This document shows positions 8,580 through 18,679 of a DNA stretch of 64,000 bases, one piece after another. Positions within the stretch are counted from its first letter, which is position 1, and every line of letters begins with the position of its first letter. The position numbers and the translations under genes are program-made. A model generated the notes under the pieces. It had not been told where the DNA came from. It did no database searches and saw only the letters and a list, made by a program, of their open reading frames with translations. Origin of the DNA: Alkalithermobacter paradoxus (lineage in GTDB: Bacteria > Bacillota > Clostridia > Peptostreptococcales > Peptostreptococcaceae); contig MZGW01000001.1 of NCBI GenBank assembly GCA_002029295.1, positions 372,001-436,000 of the forward strand. Reading direction: 5' to 3'.

Positions 8580-9356
8580 ATGTTCATAAGAATATTGTCA
8601 TCAGTAATATTATTACCGCTTTTATTTTACATACTAATCAATGGAGGAGTGCCCCTTTATTTAGGAGTATTTATAGTTTCCATAATAGCTCTGAAAGAAT
8701 TTTATAGTGCCTTTAGGCTTAAAGAAATAAATCCTATAAACATTTTAGGGTATATTACATCAACAGTATTTTTTTTATTTTTTGTATTTAGGATAGATAT
8801 TAATTACGTATATAGCATGATTACAGTATTATTTTTCTGTTCAAGCATATTATTGATATGGAAAAAATATACTATTATAGATATGGGAGTTACGTTTTTA
8901 GGTATTATATATATACCATATTTTTTGAGCCACATCGTATTTATTAAAGAATTTATAGGTCACAATTTCATTTGGGTGGTATTTATAATAGCATGGATGA
9001 CAGATACATTCGCTTATTTTAGTGGATATTTTTTTGGGAAGCATAAACTAATACCACAGGTAAGCCCTAAAAAAACTATAGAAGGAAGTATCGGAGGAAT
9101 TGTAGGAAGTATTCTTTCTTGTATAGTTTTTGCATATATAGTGGATGTTAGCATTTTACATATAACAATAATAGGTTTTTTAGGAAGTATATTAGCACAA
9201 TTAGGAGATTTATTTGCTTCTTCAATAAAGAGGTTTATAAAAATTAAAGACTATGGAAAATTAATACCTGGACATGGAGGTATATTAGATAGATTTGATA
9301 GTATCTTGTTTACAGCACCTTTTGTATACTATTATGTTTTGATATTTATGAAATAG
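8580..9356 (+). CDS. cdsA: Phosphatidate cytidylyltransferase (CDP-diglyceride synthase)
   Basis: Makes CDP-diacylglycerol from phosphatidate and CTP at the membrane, the branch point of phospholipid synthesis. 258 residues with about seven to eight hydrophobic segments. The C-terminal CDS signature is complete (KDYGKLIPGHGGILDRFDSI). Product and substrate link it with pgsA at 34 kb. The stop codon lies within a 12-bp hairpin. Confidence 0.97.
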   Translation: MFIRILSSVILLPLLFYILINGGVPLYLGVFIVSIIALKEFYSAFRLKEINPINILGYITSTVFFLFFVFRIDINYVYSMITVLFFCSSILLIWKKYTIIDMGVTFLGIIYIPYFLSHIVFIKEFIGHNFIWVVFIIAWMTDTFAYFSGYFFGKHKLIPQVSPKKTIEGSIGGIVGSILSCIVFAYIVDVSILHITIIGFLGSILAQLGDLFASSIKRFIKIKDYGKLIPGHGGILDRFDSILFTAPFVYYYVLIFMK

Positions 9357-9379
9357 CTTCAGAGATTTCTGAAGCTATT
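9352..9379 (+). repeat. 12-bp perfect hairpin across the cdsA stop
   Basis: AATAGCTTCAGA (9352-9363) and its exact complement (9368-9379) flank a GATT loop. The cdsA stop codon is within the left arm. No T-tract follows; dxr starts 27 nt later. Confidence 0.8.
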
Positions 9380-9406
9380 AATGTTACTTAAGAAAGGATG
9401 AATAAT

Positions 9407-10552
9407 ATGAAGAATATATCTATATTAGGCTCAACTGGATCTATAGGAATGCAAACTTTAGATGTTATAAGGCAAAACAAAGATAAGTTTAATGTAGTAG
9501 CATTGGCTGTAAAATCAAATATAGACGAATTATCATCTCAAATAAAGGAGTTTAAGCCCGAAGTAGTTGTAGTTTATGATGAGAATAAGGCTATTGAATT
9601 GAAGAGGATGTTAAGTGATGATGTTGAAGTTCTTTGCGGGATGGATGGTTTGAAAACTATATCTAGTTTAGAAAATGTGGATATAGTATTGACTGCTCTT
9701 GTAGGTATGATAGGATTAATTCCTACTATTGAAGCTATAAAATCAAAGAAAACTATAGCTCTTGCAAATAAAGAAACATTAGTTACCGCTGGAGAACTTG
9801 TAATGAATGAAGCTAAAAAGCATGAGGTGAAAATAATACCTGTTGATAGTGAACATTCAGCTATATTTCAGTGTTTAAATGGAGAAGATACAAAGTGTAT
9901 AGAAAATATAACACTTACAGCTTCTGGTGGGCCATTCAGGGGAAAAACTAAGAACGAGTTATTAGATGTAACAAAACTTCAAGCACTAAAGCACCCTAAT
10001 TGGAATATGGGGAGTAAGATAACCATAGACTCAGCTACTTTGATGAATAAAGGATTAGAAGTTATAGAAGCTAGATGGATGTTTGACATTGACCCTTCAG
10101 ATATAAAAGTTCTAGTACACCCTCAAAGTATAATACATTCTATGGTACAATTTATAGATGGATCAGTAATTGCTCAGCTTGGAAATCCTGATATGAAGCT
10201 ACCGATACAGTATGCACTATCATATCCTGATAGAATAGAAAACAATTTTGAGAGATTAGATTTATCTAGAATAGCAACATTAACATTTGAAAACCCGGAT
10301 ACAGACACTTTCCCATGTCTAAAAATGGCCTATGATGCATTAAAGTTAGGCGGAACTTACTGTACAGTTTTGAATGCAGCTAATGAGGTTTTAGTGAACG
10401 AATTTCTAAACGATAGAATTAAGTTTTACGATATACCTACTTACATAAGCGAAGCTATGGAAAAACATAATAGCATAAAAAAACCAACCTTAGAAGAAAT
10501 AATAGAAATAGATAACTGGACTAGAACATTTGTTAATAATAGTATAAAATAG
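9407..10552 (+). CDS. dxr: 1-deoxy-D-xylulose 5-phosphate reductoisomerase
   Basis: Second step of the MEP pathway: NADPH-dependent rearrangement and reduction of DXP to MEP. 381 residues. The N-terminal nucleotide-binding motif ILGSTGSIG, the middle [12 protein letters not shown], and metal and substrate residues in [13 protein letters not shown] are present, as is [10 protein letters not shown]. The frame opens at an ATG at 9398, but AAAGGA is correctly spaced only for the ATG at 9407, which also gives the standard N-terminus. Together with ispG it marks the organism as a MEP-pathway user. Confidence 0.98.
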   Translation: MKNISILGSTGSIGMQTLDVIRQNKDKFNVVALAVKSNIDELSSQIKEFKPEVVVVYDENKAIELKRMLSDDVEVLCGMDGLKTISSLENVDIVLTALVGMIGLIPTIEAIKSKKTIALANKETLVTAGELVMNEAKKHEVKIIPVDSEHSAIFQCLNGEDTKCIENITLTASGGPFRGKTKNELLDVTKLQALKHPNWNMGSKITIDSATLMNKGLEVIEARWMFDIDPSDIKVLVHPQSIIHSMVQFIDGSVIAQLGNPDMKLPIQYALSYPDRIENNFERLDLSRIATLTFENPDTDTFPCLKMAYDALKLGGTYCTVLNAANEVLVNEFLNDRIKFYDIPTYISEAMEKHNSIKKPTLEEIIEIDNWTRTFVNNSIK

Positions 10553-10564
10553 GAAGGTGAAAAA

Positions 10565-11560
10565 ATGACTATATTTATATCTTTGATAGTTTTTGGGGTA
10601 ATAGTATTATTTCATGAGTTTGGTCACTTTATTGTTGCTAAAGCTACAGGTGTAAAGGTACATGAATTTGCTATAGGTATGGGACCTAAAATATTCAGCC
10701 GTAAGGGAGTAGAAACAGAATATACTTTAAGAGTTTTGCCACTTGGTGGGTACATAAGAATGGAGGGTGAGGATGCTTCCTCTGATGACCCAAGGAGCTT
10801 TAATAAAAAAAGTGTTCCCGAAAGAGCAGGTATAATTTTAGCAGGTCCAATTATGAATTTTATTCTCTCAATAGCATTATTCACATTTATATTTGTTAGT
10901 ATAGGGGTACCAACAACTGTAATAAAAAGTACAATAGAAAACCGTCCAGCAAGAGAAGTAGGGTTGCAAGCAGGAGATAAAATAGTTGAAATAGACCAAA
11001 GTAAAATAAAAACATGGGAAGATGTAATAAATAAGATAGGCAATTCTCCTGGCAAAGATATAAGTATTAAAGTCAAACGAAATGATGAGCTATTAACTTA
11101 CAATGTTAGGACTATTGAGGAAAATGGAAGAGCAGTAATAGGAATAATACCTAAAGAAGAAAAGAATATACTGTTAGCATTGAGATATGGGTTTCAAAGA
11201 GTTATTTATATACTAAATGATATGATACTTTTCCTAGGAAGAGCAATAAGTGGAAGAGCGTCATCATCTGAGATAGCAGGGCCTGTTGGTATATTAAATT
11301 TAGTAGGTCAGGCAGCAGAAACAGGAATTCTTAACGTAGTCTCATTAGCAGCTGTTATAAGTCTGAATCTAGGGCTCTTAAATTTGCTTCCTATACCTGC
11401 GTTAGATGGAAGTAGAGTTTTATTCTTGATAGTGGAAGCCCTAAGAGGAAAGAAAATCGACCCTGAAAAAGAAGGAACAGTTCACTTAATAGGATTTGTT
11501 CTTCTTATGACTTTGATGATATTCGTAACATATAAGGATATTCTAAGAATAATTAAATAG
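10565..11560 (+). CDS. rseP: Site-2 intramembrane zinc metalloprotease RseP (RasP/YluC)
   Basis: Cleaves membrane-embedded substrates such as anti-sigma factors and leftover signal peptides. 331 residues. The zinc motif HEFGH is in the first transmembrane segment (residues 17-21), and the third ligand motif is in NLLPIPALDGSR near residue 280. A PDZ domain (about 110-190) occupies the middle. Four hydrophobic segments in all. AGGTG precedes the ATG. As in other bacteria it sits between dxr and ispG. Confidence 0.97.
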   Translation: MTIFISLIVFGVIVLFHEFGHFIVAKATGVKVHEFAIGMGPKIFSRKGVETEYTLRVLPLGGYIRMEGEDASSDDPRSFNKKSVPERAGIILAGPIMNFILSIALFTFIFVSIGVPTTVIKSTIENRPAREVGLQAGDKIVEIDQSKIKTWEDVINKIGNSPGKDISIKVKRNDELLTYNVRTIEENGRAVIGIIPKEEKNILLALRYGFQRVIYILNDMILFLGRAISGRASSSEIAGPVGILNLVGQAAETGILNVVSLAAVISLNLGLLNLLPIPALDGSRVLFLIVEALRGKKIDPEKEGTVHLIGFVLLMTLMIFVTYKDILRIIK

Positions 11561-11572
11561 AAGGTGGTTCTA

Positions 11573-12619
11573 TTGAAAAGGAAAACAAAAGAAATAGTTT
11601 GTGGGAATGTAATGATAGGAGGAAATAATCCTATAACAGTACAATCTATGACTACTACTGATACGAGAGATGTAGATTCAACTGTAAATCAGATAAAAGA
11701 GCTAGAAGATGTAGGATGTGATATAATAAGAGTAGCAGTTCCGGACATGGAAGCTGCCACTAAATTAGGTCAAATTAAAAGCAAAATAAATATACCATTG
11801 GTAGCTGATATACATTACGACTATAGACTGGCTATGGAATCTATAGACCAAGGTGTAGATGGTCTAAGGATAAATCCTGGAAATATAGGCAGTTTAGAAA
11901 GAGTTAAAGCTATAGTTGAAAAAGCAAAAGAAAGGTCTTTAAAAATTAGAATTGGAGTAAATGGAGGTTCTTTGGAAAAAGATCTTTTAGAAAAGTATAA
12001 GTCACCAACTCCTGAAGCACTAGTAGAGAGCGCTATGAGACATATAAAACTTCTTGAAGATATGGACTTTGATAATATTGCTATATCACTAAAATCTAGT
12101 GATATATATACGACTATAAGGGCTTACGAACTTATGTCTACAAAAGTAGATTATCCTTTACACGTAGGAATAACAGAGTCTGGAAGTGTAAAAAGAGGGA
12201 CTATAAAATCTTCAATAGGGATAGGTTATCTGCTGATAAATGGAATAGGTGATACTATTAGAGTTTCGTTAACAGGAGATCCTAAAGAAGAAGTTTTTGT
12301 AGGTAAAGAAATATTAAAATCATTAGGACTAATAAGAGAAGGGGTAAAAATAATATCTTGCCCTACATGTGGACGATGTAATATAAACCTCATAGATATT
12401 GTTTCACAGGTCGAATTGAAAACAGAAAAGCTAGATAAAGATATTACTGTAGCTATAATGGGGTGTTCTGTTAATGGACCGGGAGAAGCAAAAGAAGCTG
12501 ATATAGGTATTGCAGGAGGTAAGAATGAAGGCCTATTTTTTAGAAAAGGAAATATAGTAAGGAAAATAAAATCAGAGAATTTGGTAGATGAATTAATAGA
12601 TGAGATTAGAAAATTCTAG
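11573..12619 (+). CDS. ispG: 4-hydroxy-3-methylbut-2-enyl diphosphate synthase (flavodoxin)
   Basis: Penultimate MEP-pathway enzyme; a [4Fe-4S] protein converting MEcPP to HMBPP. 348 residues. The TIM-barrel N-terminus shows NPITVQSMTTTDT; three cluster cysteines lie in CPTCGRC and MGCSVNGPGEAKEADIG. The frame opens at GTG 11564, but that GTG is within the Shine-Dalgarno sequence AAGGTGG; the TTG at 11573 is properly spaced and gives the typical MKRKTKEIVCGNV start. The stop codon is inside a 19-bp inverted repeat. Confidence 0.97.
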   Translation: MKRKTKEIVCGNVMIGGNNPITVQSMTTTDTRDVDSTVNQIKELEDVGCDIIRVAVPDMEAATKLGQIKSKINIPLVADIHYDYRLAMESIDQGVDGLRINPGNIGSLERVKAIVEKAKERSLKIRIGVNGGSLEKDLLEKYKSPTPEALVESAMRHIKLLEDMDFDNIAISLKSSDIYTTIRAYELMSTKVDYPLHVGITESGSVKRGTIKSSIGIGYLLINGIGDTIRVSLTGDPKEEVFVGKEILKSLGLIREGVKIISCPTCGRCNINLIDIVSQVELKTEKLDKDITVAIMGCSVNGPGEAKEADIGIAGGKNEGLFFRKGNIVRKIKSENLVDELIDEIRKF

Positions 12620-12645
12620 GTAGACTTACCTAGAATTTTCTAATC
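12604..12645 (+). repeat. 19-bp perfect inverted repeat across the ispG stop
   Basis: Arms 12604-12622 and 12627-12645 are exact complements around a GACT loop. The left arm contains the last codons and the stop of ispG. No T-tract follows (TTAAGG), so it may be a weak or bidirectional terminator or a 3'-end stabiliser. Confidence 0.85.
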
Positions 12646-12682
12646 TTAAGGACTATGAAGAAGTTCTTTTAGGAGGGATATG

Positions 12683-15600
12683 ATGGAGAAACTAAAAGAA
12701 TACCTAGATAAACTAAATATAGTAAATATAAATGGTAATATAGATTTAAAAAACATGTTTCTTAAGAAAATTCTATATTTTAAAGAGAATAGAACTATTT
12801 ATCTTTATATAACATCTAAGAATATAATAAATTTAAGAGATATAGAGAGTCTTGAAGAACTAATAAAAAGTAAACTTGACTACTTCAATAACATCAAAAT
12901 AAAAATAAGATATGATATTTCGCACAAAGAAGATATGGGTAAGATAATACAGTTATATTGGAATAATATAACACATGTGATAAAATCTTTGATGCCGTCT
13001 AGTTCCTTCATGTTTAATGATATAGTGTGGAAAATTGAAAAAAGTACTTTGTATATAGAAATAAAGGATGAGTTGTTATACAAAAGGCTTATATCTAAAA
13101 ATGCCCCGTATTCAATAAAAAATATAATAAATGAAGAATTAGGAATAGATATAAGTGTAGAATTTGTACTTAACAAAGAAAATGATATAGATTTAAATGA
13201 ATATATAATGAAACAAGAACAGGAAACTGATAGTATATTAGATAAATTAAGGTTAAAGGAAGTTAGTAGAGAAGCTGATTTAAGAACTAAAGAAGTTAAA
13301 GATATTTCTAAGGAAAACCAACACATACTATACGGTAAGGAAATAAAGGATAAAATAGAGCTCATTCAAGATATACATCCTGAAATCGGCAAGACTTGTA
13401 TACAGGGAAAAGTATTTGGTATTGAAACTAGAGAATTAAAAGGTGGAAGAGTTCTCCTAGTTCTTTCAGTTACAGATTACAGCAATTCTATAAATTGTAA
13501 GTTGTTCTTAAGGGAAAATAACAAAGAAAATATATTGAATAATATAAAAATAGATACATTCCTTAAAATAAGAGGAGATGTTATATTTGATACCTATTCA
13601 CAAGAAATGATATTAAGCATTTCCGATATTGAAACTTACGAATATAAAGAGAAAACCGATGATTGCAATGAAAAAAGAGTAGAACTACACCTTCATACAC
13701 AAATGTCTGCAATGGATGCTGTTTCATCTGCAAAGAAACTAATTGAACGGGCTGCTAAGTGGGGACATAAAGCTATAGCTATTACTGACCATGGCGTAGT
13801 ACAAGCATTTCCAGAGGCAATGGATGCATCGAAAAAGTATGGAGTAAAAGTAATTTATGGTGTAGAGGGATATTTAATTAATGATACTACACCTATAATT
13901 AAGAAGCCAAATAATTTAACTCTTGAACAAACATTTATTGTATTTGATATAGAAACTACTGGTTTATCGAGTATAAATGATAGGATAACAGAAATAGGAG
14001 CAGTTAAAATAAAAAATTCTAAGATAGTGGATAGATTTTCTGCATTAGTAAATCCTGAAATTGATATTCCATACAACATACAACAATTAACAGGAATAAC
14101 AAATGATATGGTAAAAAGTGCAAAAACTATTGAACAAGTTCTTCCAAAATTTTTAGACTTTGTAGGAGATTCAGTTTTGGTTGCTCATAACTCAGAGTTT
14201 GATGTAGGTTTTATAAGAGAAAACTCAAAACGATTGAATATTAATTTTGAAAATACGCATTTAGATACTATTGCTTTAGCAAAGGTATTACTACCAAATT
14301 TAAAGAGATATAAATTAAATATTTTAGCTAAAGAGCTTAATGTAGAACTTGAAAACCATCATAGAGCAGTTGATGATGCTCAAGCAACTGCTCATATATT
14401 TATAAAGTTTTTGGAAATGCTTAAACAAAGAGGGGTAACTACTTTAGAAGAAATAAATACTACATTTAGAGTTGATGACCATAAGAAATTAAAATCAAAT
14501 CACATAACGATATTAGCTAAAAATCATGAAGGTTTGAAGAATCTATATAAATTAATATCAGAGTCTCATATAAATTACTTTTATAAAACTCCTAGGATAC
14601 CTAAAAGTATTTTATTAAAATATAAAGACGGATTATTAATAGGGTCTGCATGTGAATCTGGAGAAGTATTTCAATCAGTTTTAAAAAATGCAAATGAAGA
14701 TAGTTTAGATGAAGTCTTAAAATTATATGATTATTTAGAGATTATGCCTATAGGTAATAATAAATTTATGATCGAAAAAGGTATTGTAAAAGATTATGAT
14801 GAATTAAAAGAAATAAACAGAAAAATAATAGAAATCGGAAAAAAATATAATAAGCTAGTTGTTGCAACTGGAGATGTTCATTTTTTAGATGAACATGATG
14901 AGATATTTAGAAAAATATTAAAGAATAGCCAGGGATTTGCAGATGCTAATGAGAGTACACCATTATACTTCAGAAATACGAGGGATATGCTTGACGAATT
15001 TAGCTACCTAGGAGAAGATCTTGCTAAAGAAGTTGTTATAACAAATCCAAATAAAATAGCAGACCAAATTGAAGAGATAAAGCCTATACCCGATGAAACA
15101 TATCCACCTATAATAGAGGGGTCGGAAACTGAACTTAGAAGAACATGCTATGAAAAAGCACACAGTATATATGGCGATACGCTTCCAGAAATAGTGAAGA
15201 ATAGATTAGATAGAGAGTTAAATTCAATTATAAGTAATGGATATGCAGTTATGTATATAATAGCTCAAAAGCTAGTTACAAAATCAATGGAAGATGGATA
15301 TTTAGTAGGGTCTAGGGGATCAGTTGGATCGTCATTTGCAGCTACAATGAGTGACATAACAGAAGTAAATCCTTTACCACCACACTATATATGTCCAAAT
15401 TGCAAATATTCTCATTTTTTTACTGATGGAAGTATTGGCTCAGGAGCAGATTTGCCAGATGCAAATTGCCCAACATGTAGTTCGCAGCTTACAAAAGAAG
15501 GTCACGACATTCCTTTTGAAGTTTTTCTAGGGTTCGAAGGAGATAAAGAGCCTGATATAGATCTTAACTTTGCTGGAGAGTATCAATCCACAGCTCATAA

Positions 15601-16972
15601 GTATACAGAAGACTTATTTGGAGAAGGATACGTATTTAGAGCTGGCACTATAGGAACAATAGCTGAAAAAACAGCGTATGGATTTGTTAAGAAATACTTA
15701 GAAGAAAACAATATAAATGCTACATCAGCTGAGTTAAGTAGACTATCGAGTGGATGTACTGGAATAAAGAGAACATCGGGACAACATCCAGGTGGAGTTA
15801 TGGTTGTTCCTCATTATAAAGACGTATATGACTTTACTCCTATCCAATACCCAGCAAATGATCCATCATCAGGTGTAATAACAACTCATTTTGATTATCA
15901 CTCAATAAGTGGTAGGATATTAAAGTTAGATATTTTAGGACACGATGTACCTACGATAATAAAAATGTTAGAAGATTTAACAGGAGTAAATGCAACTAAG
16001 ATACCTTTAGATGATAAAAAAACCATGTCCATTTTCACATCAACGGAAGCTATAGGTATAAAGCCTGAAGATATTAACTCTGAGATAGCTAGTTTTGGTA
16101 TACCTGAGTTTGGAACAAAATTTGTTAGACAGATGCTTATAGATACAAAACCAACTACATTTGCTGAACTTGTCAGGATTTCTGGGCTTTCACATGGTAC
16201 AGATGTATGGCTTAATAATGCACAGGAACTAGTAAGAAATGATATAGCTGAATTAAAAGACGTAATATCTACAAGAGATGATATAATGAATTACTTAATA
16301 TACAAAGGGTTACAACCTAAAATGGCATTTAAAATAATGGAAAATGTAAGAAAAGGAAAAGGGTTAACTGAAGAATATGAGAAAGCAATGAAAGAAAATA
16401 AAGTTCCCCAGTGGTATATAGATTCTTGTAATAAAATAAAGTATATGTTTCCAAAAGCACATGCGGTTGCTTACGTTATGATGTCTTTCAGAATTGCTTA
16501 TTTTAAGGTTCATTATCCTGAAGCGTTTTATGCAACTTATTTTACAACTAAAGCGGAAGATTTTGATGCTGACTTAGTTGCACAAGGAAAAGAAAAAGTT
16601 ATATCTAAAATAAAAGAAATTGAAAAAATGGGGAATAATATTACAGCAAAAGAGAAAAATATGCTTACGGTTTTGGAAGTTGTCTGGGAGATGTTTGCTA
16701 GGAAGATTGAAGTTATGAAGGTAGATTTGTATCAGTCAGACGCTAAAAGATTTAAAATTGTAGATGGAAAGTTGCTGCCGCCATTGATATCATTACAAGG
16801 AGTTGGGGAGAACGCAGCTATAAATATAGCAAAAGAAAGAGAAAAAGAGGAATTCTTATCTGTAGAAGATTTAAGAGTTAGAACTAAGATATCTAAGACT
16901 GTTATAGAGACACTTCAAAATCATGGATGTCTTGATGATATGCCACATACAAACCAATTATCACTTCTATGA
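12683..16972 (+). CDS. polC: DNA polymerase III alpha subunit, PolC type
   Basis: The main replicative polymerase of low-GC Gram-positives, with built-in proofreading. 1429 residues, normal for PolC. Order: N-terminal region, an OB-fold (about 225-330), a PHP domain split by the exonuclease (VELHLHTQMSAMDA at about 336; KLVVATGDVHFLDEHDE after the insert), a DEDDh exonuclease (FIVFDIETTGLSSINDRITE; HHRAVDDAQAT), a zinc-binding module (CPNCKYSHF and CPTCSSQ) and the polymerase core with KEPDIDLNFAGEYQ. AGGAGGG favours the second of two adjacent ATGs (12683 over 12680). Confidence 0.99.
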   Translation: MEKLKEYLDKLNIVNINGNIDLKNMFLKKILYFKENRTIYLYITSKNIINLRDIESLEELIKSKLDYFNNIKIKIRYDISHKEDMGKIIQLYWNNITHVIKSLMPSSSFMFNDIVWKIEKSTLYIEIKDELLYKRLISKNAPYSIKNIINEELGIDISVEFVLNKENDIDLNEYIMKQEQETDSILDKLRLKEVSREADLRTKEVKDISKENQHILYGKEIKDKIELIQDIHPEIGKTCIQGKVFGIETRELKGGRVLLVLSVTDYSNSINCKLFLRENNKENILNNIKIDTFLKIRGDVIFDTYSQEMILSISDIETYEYKEKTDDCNEKRVELHLHTQMSAMDAVSSAKKLIERAAKWGHKAIAITDHGVVQAFPEAMDASKKYGVKVIYGVEGYLINDTTPIIKKPNNLTLEQTFIVFDIETTGLSSINDRITEIGAVKIKNSKIVDRFSALVNPEIDIPYNIQQLTGITNDMVKSAKTIEQVLPKFLDFVGDSVLVAHNSEFDVGFIRENSKRLNINFENTHLDTIALAKVLLPNLKRYKLNILAKELNVELENHHRAVDDAQATAHIFIKFLEMLKQRGVTTLEEINTTFRVDDHKKLKSNHITILAKNHEGLKNLYKLISESHINYFYKTPRIPKSILLKYKDGLLIGSACESGEVFQSVLKNANEDSLDEVLKLYDYLEIMPIGNNKFMIEKGIVKDYDELKEINRKIIEIGKKYNKLVVATGDVHFLDEHDEIFRKILKNSQGFADANESTPLYFRNTRDMLDEFSYLGEDLAKEVVITNPNKIADQIEEIKPIPDETYPPIIEGSETELRRTCYEKAHSIYGDTLPEIVKNRLDRELNSIISNGYAVMYIIAQKLVTKSMEDGYLVGSRGSVGSSFAATMSDITEVNPLPPHYICPNCKYSHFFTDGSIGSGADLPDANCPTCSSQLTKEGHDIPFEVFLGFEGDKEPDIDLNFAGEYQSTAHKYTEDLFGEGYVFRAGTIGTIAEKTAYGFVKKYLEENNINATSAELSRLSSGCTGIKRTSGQHPGGVMVVPHYKDVYDFTPIQYPANDPSSGVITTHFDYHSISGRILKLDILGHDVPTIIKMLEDLTGVNATKIPLDDKKTMSIFTSTEAIGIKPEDINSEIASFGIPEFGTKFVRQMLIDTKPTTFAELVRISGLSHGTDVWLNNAQELVRNDIAELKDVISTRDDIMNYLIYKGLQPKMAFKIMENVRKGKGLTEEYEKAMKENKVPQWYIDSCNKIKYMFPKAHAVAYVMMSFRIAYFKVHYPEAFYATYFTTKAEDFDADLVAQGKEKVISKIKEIEKMGNNITAKEKNMLTVLEVVWEMFARKIEVMKVDLYQSDAKRFKIVDGKLLPPLISLQGVGENAAINIAKEREKEEFLSVEDLRVRTKISKTVIETLQNHGCLDDMPHTNQLSLL

Positions 16973-16976
16973 TGAG

Positions 16977-17005
16977 TTGCAAAACAAGGTGGAGTGTGAT
17001 ATACT
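16977..17005 (+). promoter_or_regulatory. Sigma-A promoter of the rimP-nusA-infB operon
   Basis: TTGCAA at 16977-16982, a 17-nt spacer, then TGA-TATACT with the hexamer at 17000-17005 (extended -10). It starts just after polC, giving the following operon its own promoter and a leader of about 125 nt. Confidence 0.85.
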
Positions 17006-17035
17006 AGAATTGAAAATCATATTTTGAGAGAAATT

Positions 17036-17067
17036 AAGAGTGGGGAAATTACCCACTCTTTGCTTTT
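17036..17067 (+). terminator. Attenuator-like hairpin in the rimP leader
   Basis: AAGAGTGGG (17036-17044) pairs with CCCACTCTT (17052-17060), followed by TGCTTTT. It lies about 25 nt downstream of the predicted start of transcription and 70 nt before rimP. That is the layout of a premature terminator controlling the nusA operon. Whether it terminates in vivo is unknown. Confidence 0.65.
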
Positions 17068-17136
17068 ATAAAACTATCAATACATAAATGCTTATCATAA
17101 ATTTGATATATTTAACAAAACAAGGAGGTATGATAT

Positions 17137-17598
17137 ATGAGACAGAGCATTGAAGAAATTGTCACTAAGCTAGTATTACCTTTTACTGAAAGAGAAGGAT
17201 TTGAATTAGTAGATGTAGAATACGTTTTAGAGGCAGGGCATAGATACTTAAGAATATACATAGATAAAGAAGGAGGAATATCCTTAAAAGATTGCCAGAC
17301 TATTAGTAATGCAATAACAGAGAAATTAGATGATATAGATCCTATAAAAGAAAATTATTTTCTAGAAGTATCATCACCTGGTCTTGACAGACCACTTAAG
17401 AAAGATTCAGATTTTGAAAGATATAAAGGCAAAGATGTAGAGGTGAAATTATATAAACCTTTAAACGGACAAAAGCAGTTTGAAGGTAATTTAATAGGTT
17501 TATTTGATGGAGATATTATTAAGATAAGTGTAGATGATAATGTATTGGAATTTAACAAAAAAGAAGTAGCATTAGTCAGATTATCAGTGAAAATCTAA
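17137..17598 (+). CDS. rimP: Ribosome maturation factor RimP
   Basis: Needed for late 30S subunit maturation, before RbfA and IF2 action. 153 residues with the two-domain family pattern; signatures include ELVDVEYVLEAGHRYLRIYID and FLEVSSPGLDRPLKKDSDFERY. AAGGAGG precedes the ATG at 8 nt spacing. It is the first gene of the operon with nusA, infB and rbfA, so ribosome assembly, initiation and transcription elongation are co-regulated. Confidence 0.97.
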   Translation: MRQSIEEIVTKLVLPFTEREGFELVDVEYVLEAGHRYLRIYIDKEGGISLKDCQTISNAITEKLDDIDPIKENYFLEVSSPGLDRPLKKDSDFERYKGKDVEVKLYKPLNGQKQFEGNLIGLFDGDIIKISVDDNVLEFNKKEVALVRLSVKI

Positions 17599-17613
17599 CA
17601 GGGAGGATTAAAT

Positions 17614-18657
17614 ATGAACGGAGAATTTATAGAGGCTTTAGATCAATTAGAGAAGGAAAAAGGAGTGTCAAAAGAGATACTGATAGAGACTATAGAGGCA
17701 GCATTAGTATCTGGATATAAAAAGAATTTTGGATCGTACCAAAATGTAAGAATTCAAATTGATAGAGAAACTGGCGATGTTAAAGTATTTTCTCAGAAAA
17801 AAGTAGTAGAAGAAGTGGAAGATGATTTTTTAGAAATTTCCTTAGAAGAAAGCAAAGAAAAATTTGGTGGAAAATATGAGCTAGGAGATGTAGTAGAATT
17901 TGAAGTTACACCTAGAAACTTTGGAAGGATTGCAGCACAAACAGCAAAGCAGGTTGTTGTACAAAGAATTAGAGAGGCTGAAAGAGAAGTTATATTTGGA
18001 GAATTTATAAATAAAGAAAGTGAAATAGTAACAGGTTTAGTTGCTAGAGTAAATAAAGGTGTTGTATATGTATCTTTAGGAAAAGTAGAGGGAGTATTAA
18101 ATCAAACAGAACAAATACCTGGAGAAGTATATGAAATAGGACAAAGAATAAAGTGTTATATATTAGAAGTTAAAAAGGGCTCAAAAGGACCTCAAATAAT
18201 ATTATCAAGAAGTCATCCAGGATTAGTTAAGAGATTATTTGAACTTGAGGTTCCAGAGATATATGATGGAGTTGTTGTAATAAAGTCAATATCAAGAGAA
18301 GCTGGATCAAGAACAAAGATAGCTGTATACTCTGATGATGAGAATATAGATCCAATAGGTTCTTGTGTAGGACCAAAGGGAAGCAGAGTTAAGAATGTAG
18401 TTGATGAGCTAAAGGGTGAAAAAATAGATATAATTAAATATAGTGATAATCCAGAGGAGTTCATACTAAGCTCTCTTAGCCCTTCTAAAGTTTTATCAGT
18501 AGAAATAGATGAAACTGAAAAAAGTGCAAAAGTTATAGTTCCTGATTACCAGCTTTCGTTAGCTATTGGAAAAGAAGGTCAAAATGCAAGACTTGCAGCA
18601 AAGCTTACTGGTTGGAAGATAGATATTAAGAGTGAAAGCCAAGCTAATAAAATATAA
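17614..18657 (+). CDS. nusA: Transcription termination/antitermination protein NusA
   Basis: Binds RNA polymerase and RNA, modulating pausing, intrinsic termination and antitermination. 347 residues, the short Firmicute form without C-terminal acidic repeats. N-terminal RNAP-binding domain (1-130), S1 domain (about 133-200; SEIVTGLVARVNKGVVYVSL), KH1 (about 230-280; IGSCVGPKGSRVKNVVDEL) and KH2 (about 300-345; LAIGKEGQNARLAAKLTGW). AGGGAGG precedes the ATG. The leader attenuator upstream of rimP makes autoregulation by NusA plausible. Confidence 0.98.
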   Translation: MNGEFIEALDQLEKEKGVSKEILIETIEAALVSGYKKNFGSYQNVRIQIDRETGDVKVFSQKKVVEEVEDDFLEISLEESKEKFGGKYELGDVVEFEVTPRNFGRIAAQTAKQVVVQRIREAEREVIFGEFINKESEIVTGLVARVNKGVVYVSLGKVEGVLNQTEQIPGEVYEIGQRIKCYILEVKKGSKGPQIILSRSHPGLVKRLFELEVPEIYDGVVVIKSISREAGSRTKIAVYSDDENIDPIGSCVGPKGSRVKNVVDELKGEKIDIIKYSDNPEEFILSSLSPSKVLSVEIDETEKSAKVIVPDYQLSLAIGKEGQNARLAAKLTGWKIDIKSESQANKI

Positions 18658-18679
18658 CAAAACAAGGAGGGAGTATACT

